From assembly GCA_023381515.1 (NCBI GenBank), contig JAMCQI010000081.1:107020-171019 (forward strand): a stretch of DNA of 64,000 nucleotides, given 5' to 3'. The first letter of the stretch is position 1. Each line of letters opens with the position of its first letter. The DNA comes from Chloroflexota bacterium (GTDB lineage: Bacteria > Chloroflexota > Anaerolineae > UBA4142). The notes under the pieces were generated by a model. It was not told the DNA's origin, did not search any database, and worked only from the letters and a program-made list of their open reading frames with translations. Of this stretch, positions 18,318-25,811 are shown in pieces. The position numbers and the translations under genes are program-made.

Positions 18318-19049
18318 ATGAAGATACTTTTGGTCGATGACGACCGCGATCTGGTGGATTTGCTGCGGTACGCGCTCCAGCGGGAGGGTCATACCATCGT
18401 CACCGCGTATGATGGCGAAGCCGCGCTGCGCACTTTTCTAGCCGAATCCCCGGATCTCGTCATTCTCGATATCATGATGCCCAAGCGATCGGGATTCGAC
18501 GTCCTCCAGGACATCCGGCGGGCAGGCCAGGTGCCCGTCGTCATGTTGACGGCATTGAGCGATGAGGAGACCGCCGTCAAGGCGCTCCGGGCGGGCGCGG
18601 ACGATTGTGTCTCCAAGCCCTTCCGGCTGCGTGAATTCAAGGCGCGGGTAGAGGCCCTGCAGCGGCGGAATCGAATTTGGAATCGAACCGAGGACAAGTA
18701 TCGCGCGGTCATGAGCTATGGGGATGTCACGCTGGACCCGCGCGGCCGGTCGGTGATTGTGGGCGGCCAGCCCGTGAATCTCACCCGCACCGAGTTCGCG
18801 ATGCTCCAGTATTTGATGATTAACCGGGATACCGTTGTCAGTGTCAGCGATATTATCGCGAATGTTTGGCAGTATGATGCGAATGAGGGCGATGATGTGG
18901 TCAAGGTCACCATCTCGCGTCTCCGCCGCAAGATGGAGCAGGATCCTTCGCGCCCGCGCTATATCCTCAATGTCCCCGGGGTAGGATACATATTCAAGCA
19001 AAAGGTCACCAGCTGTGACTCACTGCAGTTTGCCTCAGAACAACCCTAG
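18318..19049 (+). CDS. OmpR/PhoB-family response regulator (orphan)
   Basis: 243 residues from the ATG at 18318, chosen because GGGAGGAGG ends just before it. The receiver domain starts MKILLVDDDRDLVDLL, and the phospho-acceptor Asp is intact in PDLVILDIMMPKRSG. Residues about 130-235 are a winged-helix DNA-binding domain (TRTEFAMLQYLMINRDTVVS, VTISRLRRKMEQ). No histidine kinase is next to it. The tandem CTGTAAC repeats 11 bp apart in the following promoter region have the spacing expected for OmpR/PhoB dimers, making it a candidate regulator of that promoter. Confidence 0.92.
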   Translation: MKILLVDDDRDLVDLLRYALQREGHTIVTAYDGEAALRTFLAESPDLVILDIMMPKRSGFDVLQDIRRAGQVPVVMLTALSDEETAVKALRAGADDCVSKPFRLREFKARVEALQRRNRIWNRTEDKYRAVMSYGDVTLDPRGRSVIVGGQPVNLTRTEFAMLQYLMINRDTVVSVSDIIANVWQYDANEGDDVVKVTISRLRRKMEQDPSRPRYILNVPGVGYIFKQKVTSCDSLQFASEQP

Positions 19050-19160
19050 GATGCAAGAACCCCGCGTCCGCCGAGAAACGATTCGTCCATAGACGAATGG
19101 TGCCCCGCGCGCTTGCCACCGCGCGCGGGCGTTGAGACTCGCCCCCACCGTCCTCCCCAA

Positions 19161-19217
19161 CTGTAACACATCTGTAACCACTCTTGTTTCGGTCTTGTTA
19201 CCCCCGGATGCTATACT
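19161..19217 (+). promoter_or_regulatory. Putative tandem activator boxes and extended -10 promoter
   Basis: CTGTAAC occurs at 19161-19167 and again at 19172-19178 (11-bp period). GTTAC lies at 19197-19201 and an extended -10 (TGC then TATACT) at 19212-19217. No good -35 is present, which suggests activator dependence. The arrangement echoes the one upstream of the first tadE gene. Confidence 0.5.
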
Positions 19218-19275
19218 AATCGCAGTGATCGTTCGATCGATCATCCGTGCTTTGAATACACGAGAACAAAACCCT

Positions 19276-20568
19276 ATGCCTCGACCGCTGCGTATTCTCG
19301 TCGTCGACCCCCAAGATCTGGATGTTGCGCGTTACGCCCACGCCTTTGCGGCCCGCGGGTGGAGCGTGGACCAAGCCAGAACCTTTGTGGAGGCACTCGA
19401 TCTCCTGGAGCATTCCTTCTATCACGCGGCCATCGTTGAACTGATGCTTCCCGATCTGAATGGAACAGAGGCGTGGAATCATTTCAAGGCGCTGCAGCCC
19501 GACCTCGTAGGGATTCTTACGACTCACTCTCCCTCGCTGTACGAGTCCATCGATATAACCGATGGAAGCATCATCAGCTATCTCGTCAAGCCCCTGGACT
19601 TGGAGGCGGTCGGCAGCCTCATCTCGGCAGCCGTGCATGAACGGCCGCAAGCGCTCCCGCCCCACCTGGATCAACAGCTGGTTGGCTTGGGATCACTGCT
19701 CACCATCCTCGCGCAAGCCGACAGCCCTCAACAAATCCTGGCGACGGTATTTGCCAAAAGCTCCGCTCTGTTCAAGTCGGATTGGATTCTCGCTTACCTC
19801 TCTCAGAAGAATGGCGCCTCCCGGGCAACCTATTCTTACCCACCGCCCTCTTCCGAGAAGGAGCTCACCCCGCTCCAATCTCAGTTCATCGAGCGGTCGG
19901 CTGAAAAGGCGATCGCGTCGCAAGGCTTTGTCATCCTGGATCGCTCTACCGCCTCGCAGGAAGAGCGAGCTTCGCTCGAGCAAGTCGAGCTGTCGGCGCT
20001 GGTGATCATTCCCCTCACGGCGCAGAATCAGACTTTCGGAGCTCTGGCCATTGCCAGTTGCAGACAGGAACAGAGTTTCACCATGATCGACGTCGAGCTG
20101 CTTTCGGCGGTCAGCCGCATGGCCGCTCTGGCTCTCCACAACTCGAGATTGTCTGAAAGATTACGACGGGAAGCCATTCTGGATGCTTCCGTAGGAACGT
20201 ACAGCAGCGCGTACCTCGATCACATGGTCAAGTTCGAGAGGGCCAGGCGCGAGCGCAAGTACCCGCGGCGCTATTCGATGCTTCACCTCAAGTGGGAGCG
20301 TCCACCCGCTGGAGAGAATACGGGCGCCGGCTCGCTGAAAGCGCTGGGTGTCATGGCCGAGCTGGCTCGAAAGCAACTTCGGTCTTCTGACGTTGTGGCG
20401 CGTTACTCGGAAGGGATTGCCGTCATGCTGGCAGAAGCAGATGATGCGGCGGCGGGCCGGGTGGCGATTCGGTTAAAGCAGGCTATCGAGACAGGCTTGG
20501 AAGAGAGACGAGATTATCGTCCCGTGGTGACGAGCGTCGTCACCGACTGGGATCGTCCAGAGGACTAG
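19276..20568 (+). CDS. Pseudo-receiver, GAF and degenerate GGDEF signalling protein
   Basis: 430 residues from the ATG at 19276. The frame is open to 19132, but a promoter-like region lies there. Residues about 5-120 are a receiver fold (AIVELMLPDLNGTEAW) with Glu at the phospho-Asp position. Residues about 135-290 are a GAF-like sensor. Residues about 295-425 align with a diguanylate cyclase domain (DASVGTYSSAYLDHMVKFER, RSSDVVARYSEGIAVMLAEA). The GGDEF motif is replaced by YSEGIA, so it cannot make c-di-GMP by the normal mechanism. It may bind GTP or c-di-GMP or act as a scaffold. It is followed 1 bp later by the mannosyltransferase gene. Confidence 0.75.
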   Translation: MPRPLRILVVDPQDLDVARYAHAFAARGWSVDQARTFVEALDLLEHSFYHAAIVELMLPDLNGTEAWNHFKALQPDLVGILTTHSPSLYESIDITDGSIISYLVKPLDLEAVGSLISAAVHERPQALPPHLDQQLVGLGSLLTILAQADSPQQILATVFAKSSALFKSDWILAYLSQKNGASRATYSYPPPSSEKELTPLQSQFIERSAEKAIASQGFVILDRSTASQEERASLEQVELSALVIIPLTAQNQTFGALAIASCRQEQSFTMIDVELLSAVSRMAALALHNSRLSERLRREAILDASVGTYSSAYLDHMVKFERARRERKYPRRYSMLHLKWERPPAGENTGAGSLKALGVMAELARKQLRSSDVVARYSEGIAVMLAEADDAAAGRVAIRLKQAIETGLEERRDYRPVVTSVVTDWDRPED

Positions 20569-20569
20569 C

Positions 20570-22282
20570 ATGGCATCCCAATTCAAACAGATAAGAATAC
20601 ACAGCAATAATTACATAGGGGTGCGCAGGGAGACTTTCCCTGTCGCCAAGCAGGCGTCGCATTCGCTTTCTGTGGGCCGGTCGCTCTGGGACCGGGCCGT
20701 GGCACGGCGCGTGGCCGGTTGTCTCGTGTTGCTGGCCGTCTCGGCATCGTTGATTCTACCCAACCTGAGCTATCCGCAAGAGATCATTTTCGACGAAACC
20801 TACTTTATCCCGACTGCTCAGAGATACCTCAACGGCGTTTTCTTTCAAGAACCGCATCCGCCTCTCGGCAAGATGCTCGTGGCGCTCGGCCAAAAGTGGC
20901 TGCATCCCGACGCGCCTTCGAACGAATTCGTGGGCGTGGAGAAGATCAATCAGGGCTGGCCCAAGGGCATGGACATCACGGGCTACCGCCTGGTGCCGGC
21001 TCTTTTTGGAATCATGAATCCCGCCCTGGTGTTTTTGATTCTGACTCTGCTCCTCCGGGAAGAGATCTATAGTCTGGCCATTTCCGCTTTTCTCGCTTTT
21101 GATAACGCGCTGATTACCCAGGCGCGCGCCGCCTTGTTGGACAGCATTCTCATTTTCTTCTGCCTGGCCTCGGTCCTGGTCTTTGTCTACCTGAGCTTTC
21201 GGCCGGAGCGGCGACTCGCCGCATTCGTACCGCTGGTGGCGCTGTGGGGCGCCCTCCAGGCGGCCGCCGCCAACGTGAAACTCACAGGCCTCTTTCTTCT
21301 GGTCCTGGCGGGCGTCTACGCGTGGCAGCTCTTGCTCTCGCATCGAATCCGCCGCCTGGTGATCCTCGTCCTCGTGCTGGGTGCCGCCTTTGCGACGACC
21401 TTCCTTGGATTGTGGGCCATCCACTTTGCCGTCGCCAATCACTTGGGGACGAATGATTACGAAATCTCGGCGGTCCACAAGCAAATCTTGCAGGGCACCT
21501 ACACGCCGGATCCCGTGACGCGGTTTGTGATCCAGTTCAAAGACGCCCTGGACTATAGCCGCCACTACGAGGACGGCGTACCTCGCCTGGACCTGACCAA
21601 GCCCGATGAAGTGGGCAGTCCCTGGTTCTGGTGGCCCCTCGGAGGCCGTACCATCAATTACCGCTGGGAGACGCCGGACGGGACGAGCTACCGTTACAGC
21701 TATCTGATCGGCAACCCGATCACCTGGCTGATCTCCCTCCTCGGCGTTTTGGCGGGGACCGGCCTCGTCCTGGGGGACCTGCTCTTCCGCTTCCTTGCCG
21801 CGGATCGCCGCAAGGCGCTCTACACTTTCGTCCTCTTGTATTGGGCGTACATGATCCCGATGATGTTCATCACACGCGTCATGTACCTGTATCATTATCT
21901 GCCCCCGATGATCATCGGGGTGATTCTGTTTGGGCTCGTCCTCTGGGAGGCCCAGACGCTCTCCTGGGACGCCAAGCGGGATGTGCTCGTGGTGAGCGTC
22001 ATCCTGCTCCTCGCGTCGTTTTGGGTCTACAAACCGCTGACTTTTTATGAGCCGCTGACCAAGGAACAATTTCAAGAGCGCAATATCTGGCCCGCCTGGG
22101 ATTTAAAGTGTGTCAATTGCTCTTCGCAGTCCTACCGGCCAGGGAGAGTCGCTCAGTACGGGCAAGATCCGGGGAAGGAGGTCGCATTGGAGATTCCGTT
22201 CATCAGTTCGCCCGGCCCGGTCCAACAGGATCTTGCCATACTCGCCCTGGGAGAATTCATGAAGAAAGAGAAATGTCTATGA
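20570..22282 (+). CDS. Protein O-mannosyltransferase-like glycosyltransferase (PMT family, GT39)
   Basis: A 570-residue integral membrane protein with about 10-11 helices. The first extracytoplasmic loop contains IIFDETYFIPTAQRYLNG with the conserved Asp-Glu pair, and HPPLGKMLVALGQKW, both hallmarks of the PMT/GT39 family. These enzymes transfer mannose from a lipid-phosphate donor to Ser/Thr of exported proteins. The end of the gene overlaps the start of the next one, which encodes a protein with a very long Ser-rich stretch, a plausible substrate. A GAGGA site inside the end of the previous gene suggests translational coupling. Confidence 0.85.
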   Translation: MASQFKQIRIHSNNYIGVRRETFPVAKQASHSLSVGRSLWDRAVARRVAGCLVLLAVSASLILPNLSYPQEIIFDETYFIPTAQRYLNGVFFQEPHPPLGKMLVALGQKWLHPDAPSNEFVGVEKINQGWPKGMDITGYRLVPALFGIMNPALVFLILTLLLREEIYSLAISAFLAFDNALITQARAALLDSILIFFCLASVLVFVYLSFRPERRLAAFVPLVALWGALQAAAANVKLTGLFLLVLAGVYAWQLLLSHRIRRLVILVLVLGAAFATTFLGLWAIHFAVANHLGTNDYEISAVHKQILQGTYTPDPVTRFVIQFKDALDYSRHYEDGVPRLDLTKPDEVGSPWFWWPLGGRTINYRWETPDGTSYRYSYLIGNPITWLISLLGVLAGTGLVLGDLLFRFLAADRRKALYTFVLLYWAYMIPMMFITRVMYLYHYLPPMIIGVILFGLVLWEAQTLSWDAKRDVLVVSVILLLASFWVYKPLTFYEPLTKEQFQERNIWPAWDLKCVNCSSQSYRPGRVAQYGQDPGKEVALEIPFISSPGPVQQDLAILALGEFMKKEKCL

Positions 22283-24213
22283 AAAAGAACAAGAACCAGC
22301 TGCGGTGGCTCTTGAGTCTGGTCCTGTATGGGGGGACGTTATACCTGGCCCTGGTGATTCTGCTGGGAACTGCCATCACTCCGGCCATAGCTTCCGGCAA
22401 GCCGGGTGCGACGGGAAACGTCTTGTTGCAGACGGGCAACTCGAGCACCGCGTCAAGCAAACTGCCTCCGGTCGTCACCGGAGCAACCGATTTCGGCACG
22501 CTTCCGAATCGACCTCCAGTTTCCCCCCCGGCCCCGGCGAACGGGGATGGGAAGCTCAGGTCGTCCGTGATCCAAGCCCCAGTCGTCACCGCCCCGAATG
22601 ATGTGGACGCCCAAGCGAAAGCTCGGTTCGTCCTGGATCCGAACAAAGTCGAACCGGTAACCATCTGCGTTTGGAATGGTAGTGGCTATACCAGGCATAG
22701 TGCGCAATCCAACAGCGACCTGTCAGGGTACACTGACGACGCGGGCAGCATCATCTTTGTTGGCGATGTCAGCTGTCCCACCCCCCCGGCTAGCTCCAGC
22801 AGCTCGAGCAGTTCCAGTGCCGCCCGCAAGACGGTCGTCTGCCACCGCACGGGGAATGGCTATCAAAAGATAAATGTTGCCTGGAACTCGGCGGACTTTG
22901 CCGGTCACCTTGAGCACGAGGGAGACATTATCTACGTGGGGGTAACCGACGCCAGCTGCCCCAGCGGATCAAGCAGCAGTTCGAATTCGGGTAGTAGCGG
23001 GTCGACCAGCAGCTCCGGCAGTAGCCAGTCGAGCAGCAGCTCCAGTCGCGGCTCGAGCAGCAGTTCCAGCAGTAGCCAGTCGAGCAGCAGCTCCAGTCGC
23101 GGCTCGAGCAGCAGTTCCAGCGGTAGCCAGTCGAGCAGCAGCTCCAGTAGCAGTTCGAGCAGCAGTGAGTCGAGTAGCAGCTCGAGTTCAAGCAGTAGTG
23201 AGTCGAGCTCCAGCAGCTCGAGCTCCAGTTCCAGCAGTAGCCAGTCGAGCAGCAGCTCCAGTCGCGGCTCGAGCAGCAGTTCCAGCTCGAGCAGCGAGCC
23301 GCCCCCGCCGCCGCCGCCCCCGAGCGGTCAGGCGGCCGCGGCTGTTCCCATTCCGGTGACCGGTGGTCTCTGCCCCATCGTGTTCAGCTCGAACCGGGAC
23401 GGCAATTGGGAGATCTATGTCGTCAATCCGGATGGGACCAACCTACGAAGACTCACTTTTCACGATGCAGCAGACCTGGAGCCGGCTTGGTCGCCCGACT
23501 GCCGCCAGATCGCGTTCAGCTCGGATCGGGACGGCAACCGGGAAATCTATGTGATGAATGCAGATGGATCCGATGTGCATCGGCTGACGAATAATCCGGG
23601 AGAGGATACGACTCCGGCCTGGTCGCCCGATGGTCTGAGAATTGCCTTCCGCACGAACCGAAGCGGCACTTTCAAGATCTATGTGATGAACGCGGACGGC
23701 ACCAACCAGCACCGTCTCACCGCGACGCCCGGCCAGGACGGTTATCCCAGGTGGTCGCCAGACGGCTCTCGGGTCGTCTTCTCCTCGACTCGCAACGGCA
23801 ACTCGGAGATTTATGTGGTCGACGCAGACGGAACAAACCTGCAGAGACTGACGAATGATCGGGCCCAAGATGAGGCGCCCGCCTGGTCTCCGGATGGCTC
23901 CCAGATCGTGTTCCAGTCCAGCCGAAGCGGTAACTGGGACATTTACACGATGCTTGCGCCTGCAAGTGCAGGTGGGAATGCCGATGGCACGGGGGTCACG
24001 CAACTGACTTACGGAGCCGCGGCGGACCTGTCGCCGACTTGGTCGCCGAACGGTTCTCAAATCGTATTCGTCTCCAACCGCGACGGCAAATATTGGCTCT
24101 ATATCATGGGAGCGGATGGAGCCGACCAGCACCTGTTGATCAAGAGCAATGCGCGTATCGCGAAACCAAGTGTATCTCTCGACGAAATTACTCCCGATTG
24201 GCATCCCTGGTAA
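22273..24213 (+). CDS. Surface protein with Ser-rich stalk and TolB-like propeller
   Basis: 646 residues from 22273; an alternative ATG at 22279 overlaps the upstream stop as ATGA. A membrane or signal helix lies at about residues 14-36. Two related units of about 35 residues follow (TICVWNGSGYTRHS and TVVCHRTGNGYQKINVAWN), resembling the widespread CHRTGNG-type module. About 115 residues are then almost pure Ser, followed by PPPPPPPP. The C-terminal 290 residues form a TolB/PD40 propeller with repeats such as AWSPDGSQIVFQSSRSGNW and EIYVMNADGS. It is probably a glycosylated stalk presenting a propeller at the surface. The hairpin after it precedes the Flp pilin gene. Confidence 0.8.
   Translation: MSMKKNKNQLRWLLSLVLYGGTLYLALVILLGTAITPAIASGKPGATGNVLLQTGNSSTASSKLPPVVTGATDFGTLPNRPPVSPPAPANGDGKLRSSVIQAPVVTAPNDVDAQAKARFVLDPNKVEPVTICVWNGSGYTRHSAQSNSDLSGYTDDAGSIIFVGDVSCPTPPASSSSSSSSSAARKTVVCHRTGNGYQKINVAWNSADFAGHLEHEGDIIYVGVTDASCPSGSSSSSNSGSSGSTSSSGSSQSSSSSSRGSSSSSSSSQSSSSSSRGSSSSSSGSQSSSSSSSSSSSSESSSSSSSSSSESSSSSSSSSSSSSQSSSSSSRGSSSSSSSSSEPPPPPPPPSGQAAAAVPIPVTGGLCPIVFSSNRDGNWEIYVVNPDGTNLRRLTFHDAADLEPAWSPDCRQIAFSSDRDGNREIYVMNADGSDVHRLTNNPGEDTTPAWSPDGLRIAFRTNRSGTFKIYVMNADGTNQHRLTATPGQDGYPRWSPDGSRVVFSSTRNGNSEIYVVDADGTNLQRLTNDRAQDEAPAWSPDGSQIVFQSSRSGNWDIYTMLAPASAGGNADGTGVTQLTYGAAADLSPTWSPNGSQIVFVSNRDGKYWLYIMGADGADQHLLIKSNARIAKPSVSLDEITPDWHPW
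23020..23286 (+). repeat. 51-bp coding repeats in the Ser-rich stalk
   Basis: Identical 51-base units start at 23020, 23071 and 23236, with a partial unit at 23122-23148. The unit is a multiple of 3, so copy-number change alters stalk length by 17 residues without a frameshift. This suggests slippage- or recombination-driven length variation. Confidence 0.8.
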
Positions 24214-24217
24214 GCCA

Positions 24218-24245
24218 CACTGCCAGGGCTGTGGCCCTGGCAGTG
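24218..24245 (+). other. Strong hairpin between propeller and pilin genes
   Basis: 12-bp perfect stem (24218-24229 with 24234-24245, arm CACTGCCAGGGC) with a 4-base loop, 5 bases after the stop codon. There is no T-run, so it is more likely a transcript-processing or 3'-stability structure, or a leaky terminator, than a full intrinsic terminator. It could separate expression of the abundant pilin from the upstream genes. Confidence 0.65.
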
Positions 24246-24282
24246 CAGAGTACGGCATTCTTAATGAAAGGAGGTGAAAACC

Positions 24283-24435
24283 ATGTATCTGCCACGTGAA
24301 GAAGGCCAAGGTTTGGTCGAGTACGCCCTCATCCTTGTCTTGGTCGCTGTTGTCGTCATTGCGATCTTGACCTTGCTCGGCCCGCAGATCGCCAACATCT
24401 TTAGCCGAGTGACGAGTGGACTCACCGGGACGTAG
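24283..24435 (+). CDS. flp: Flp-family type IVb pilin
   Basis: A 50-residue protein with an ideal ribosome-binding site (AAAGGAGGTGA) before the ATG. It starts MYLPREEGQG, then LVEYALILVLVAVVVIAILT. This is a short basic/acidic leader ending in Gly-Gln-Gly, then a hydrophobic helix with the conserved Glu-Tyr, as in Flp pilins cut by a prepilin peptidase. The mature protein is about 40 residues. It is the likely main subunit of the Tad pilus encoded upstream. Alone among the Tad genes it sits at the end of the locus, after a hairpin, which suggests separate, high-level expression. Confidence 0.9.
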   Translation: MYLPREEGQGLVEYALILVLVAVVVIAILTLLGPQIANIFSRVTSGLTGT

Positions 24436-24515
24436 ATCATTCCCGTCGCCAACCTTGCGAACCTCTATTTGACCGCACATTTTCCATCGTTCCTCTTCCC
24501 TCCCGGGTCAGAGGG

Positions 24516-24550
24516 AAAAAAAGGAGAGGGGCCCAGCGGCCCCTCTCCTT
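24516..24550 (-). terminator. Intrinsic terminator of the sortase-like gene
   Basis: 13-bp perfect stem (24521-24533 with 24538-24550, loop CAGC). On the minus strand it is followed by seven T residues. It lies 21 bp after the sortase-like stop codon. On the plus strand the same hairpin could weakly terminate the flp transcript. Confidence 0.85.
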
Positions 24551-24571
24551 CCACGTCATCAACAGGTCTGT

Positions 24572-25372
24572 CTACGGAACAGGTGCTGCCGTCACAAACA
24601 ATCGTCCCCATGAAGAGTTTCCATCGGCTTTGATGCAGGTCTGGAAGACCACCGCGTTTCCGGCGCCATAGACCTGGTTGAATACGTCGGAACTGGAGCG
24701 CTGAACATTTCCGCCGTCAAGGTCTACCAGATTGGAGTAGGGGTCCATCGGGCTGACGGCTTGGAAATGACGAACGGTCGAGATGCGGTACCGGCGCAGG
24801 GCGCCATCCCCATAGATGATATCTACTTCCTGCCCGACGACAAGCCCGGAGAAGAGCTCACCGGAAGAATAATTATGCGCCAGCAATCCGATGGTGCCCG
24901 CTTGGGCCGCGAGGCCGAATTGAGTGGCCGTGCCCCGCATGACGGAGATATAGTTAGGGTTGTTTCCGGGCTGTTGGAGGACTTTGAGAGCCAGGACGTT
25001 GGGGACGTACACCCCGGTGACGGAGCTGGATTGTCCATTGTGGACTTGGCCCGCAAAAGCGTCCAGCGAAGCGACGGCCGAATTCGCCGGGGCCACCGTT
25101 TGTGCGGAATTGCCCGTCGCCGGCACTGTCGCGGGAGTCGGCTTGTAACGCCGTAGTTCTCTGTACTCCTCGCGTTCGACGGCGACGGACTGGACCGCGG
25201 AAATGGAGGTTTGAATGCCCCTATTCAGATCGCTCGTGAAGGGCTCATAAGAAGCCTGTGTGGCGGCGGAGAGAGGATCAAGCTCAAGCTCAAACGCATA
25301 AGCGTGCGTCTGAGTCAAGCCCACGAGGAAAGTCACGGCCAAGAGGGCGGAAACAAGAATCCGTAGTTTCAT
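24572..25372 (-). CDS. Exported sortase-like protein under c-di-GMP riboswitch control
   Basis: 266 residues from the ATG at 25372 (an ATG at 25381 is also possible). The signal peptide is MKLRILVSALLAVTFLVG. The C-terminal 140 residues resemble a sortase (peptidase C60) barrel. TIGLLAHNYSSGELFSGL supplies the His, VVFQTCIKADG the Cys, and WGRLFVTA a possible Arg, in the usual order. A central NSAVASLDAFAGQ segment and a Thr/Pro/Ala linker precede it. The expected role is covalent attachment or processing of surface proteins. Assignment to a sortase class is uncertain. Two tandem c-di-GMP-I riboswitches precede it on the same strand. Confidence 0.7.
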   Translation of the reverse strand: MKLRILVSALLAVTFLVGLTQTHAYAFELELDPLSAATQASYEPFTSDLNRGIQTSISAVQSVAVEREEYRELRRYKPTPATVPATGNSAQTVAPANSAVASLDAFAGQVHNGQSSSVTGVYVPNVLALKVLQQPGNNPNYISVMRGTATQFGLAAQAGTIGLLAHNYSSGELFSGLVVGQEVDIIYGDGALRRYRISTVRHFQAVSPMDPYSNLVDLDGGNVQRSSSDVFNQVYGAGNAVVFQTCIKADGNSSWGRLFVTAAPVP

Positions 25373-25374
25373 AA

Positions 25375-25442
25375 GGCACATTCCGGGAGCGCGGCTCCTC
25401 TCGATAATTCACGAGATCAGCTTTTGGAATGTGCCTGATCTC
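25375..25442 (-). promoter_or_regulatory. Candidate expression platform at the start of the sortase-like gene
   Basis: Two inverted repeats compete here. One is GGCACATTCC/GGAATGTGCC (25426-25435 with 25375-25384, 10 bp), whose downstream arm contains the first ATG. The other is GAGATCAG/CTGATCTC (25435-25442 with 25413-25420). The second hairpin holds the first's upstream arm in its loop, so both are unlikely to form together. This suggests a riboswitch-driven switch in start-site access. Confidence 0.55.
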
Positions 25443-25445
25443 CAT

Positions 25446-25522
25446 TCGGCAACTCGGCGGCCCTAGTCTTGCGACGGTAGGCCCGTAGCTTTGCGTCCCC
25501 GTCTTTCGACGGGTTTGCCTTT
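25446..25522 (-). promoter_or_regulatory. c-di-GMP-I (GEMM) riboswitch, gene-proximal copy
   Basis: On the minus strand the RNA carries GGCAAACC, then a hairpin closed by a GAAA tetraloop (CCCGTCGAAAGACGGG), then GACGCAAAGCTACGGGCC. This is the conserved ligand-binding core of the GEMM-I class. A second hairpin with TACCGTCGCAAGACTAG and the closing P1 strand (CCGAGTTGCC) follows. It differs from the upstream copy at only 3 of 77 positions. It ends 74 bp before the start codon. Confidence 0.93.
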
Positions 25523-25578
25523 ATCGTGGAGGCGCCTAGATTTTGTTAATGGGACACAGTCTTTTCGATGCTGCTCTG

Positions 25579-25616
25579 CAAAAAAAGAACCCTGTCTCGG
25601 CTGCCAAGACAGGGTT
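25579..25616 (-). terminator. Intrinsic terminator between the two riboswitches
   Basis: 10-bp perfect stem AACCCTGTCT/AGACAGGGTT (25607-25616 with 25588-25597). On the minus strand it is followed by CTTTTTTT. It lies 14 bases after the upstream riboswitch, so that copy most likely acts by transcription termination or antitermination. Confidence 0.85.
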
Positions 25617-25630
25617 GAAGGCCATACTCT

Positions 25631-25707
25631 TCGGCAGCTCGGCGGCCCTAGTCTTGCGACAGTAGGCCCGTAGCTTTGCGTCCCCGTCTTTCGACGGGTT
25701 TGCCCTT
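25631..25707 (-). promoter_or_regulatory. c-di-GMP-I (GEMM) riboswitch, promoter-proximal copy
   Basis: It has the same core as the gene-proximal copy: GGCAAACC, GAAA-capped hairpin and GACGCAAAGCTACGGGCC, at 74 of 77 identical positions. It is followed at once by an intrinsic terminator. The near-identity of the copies points to a recent duplication or to conversion between them. Confidence 0.93.
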
Positions 25708-25735
25708 GTCGGAGCCAAAATCTGATTACGGGTCC

Positions 25736-25765
25736 AGTATACGGCCCCAGGGGAGGCAGGCGCAA
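25736..25765 (-). promoter_or_regulatory. Putative promoter of the riboswitch-sortase transcript
   Basis: On the minus strand TTGCGC (25760-25765) lies 18 bp before TATACT (25736-25741). The predicted start is about 20 bases before the first riboswitch. It lies in the 104-bp gap after the stop codon of the upstream secreted protein. Confidence 0.5.
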
Positions 25766-25811
25766 TAGGAATCAATTCCCAAGGCGCCGGATCAAGACCC
25801 GCGGGCCCCCT

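Noticed and set aside
20756..22075. 439-codon minus-strand ORF
   Set aside because: Antisense to the PMT-family membrane protein; Gln/Arg/Asp-rich, as expected from reversed hydrophobic codons.
22965..23310. Possible CRISPR array
   Set aside because: The 51-bp units are in-frame Ser codons without unique spacers and lie inside a coding sequence.
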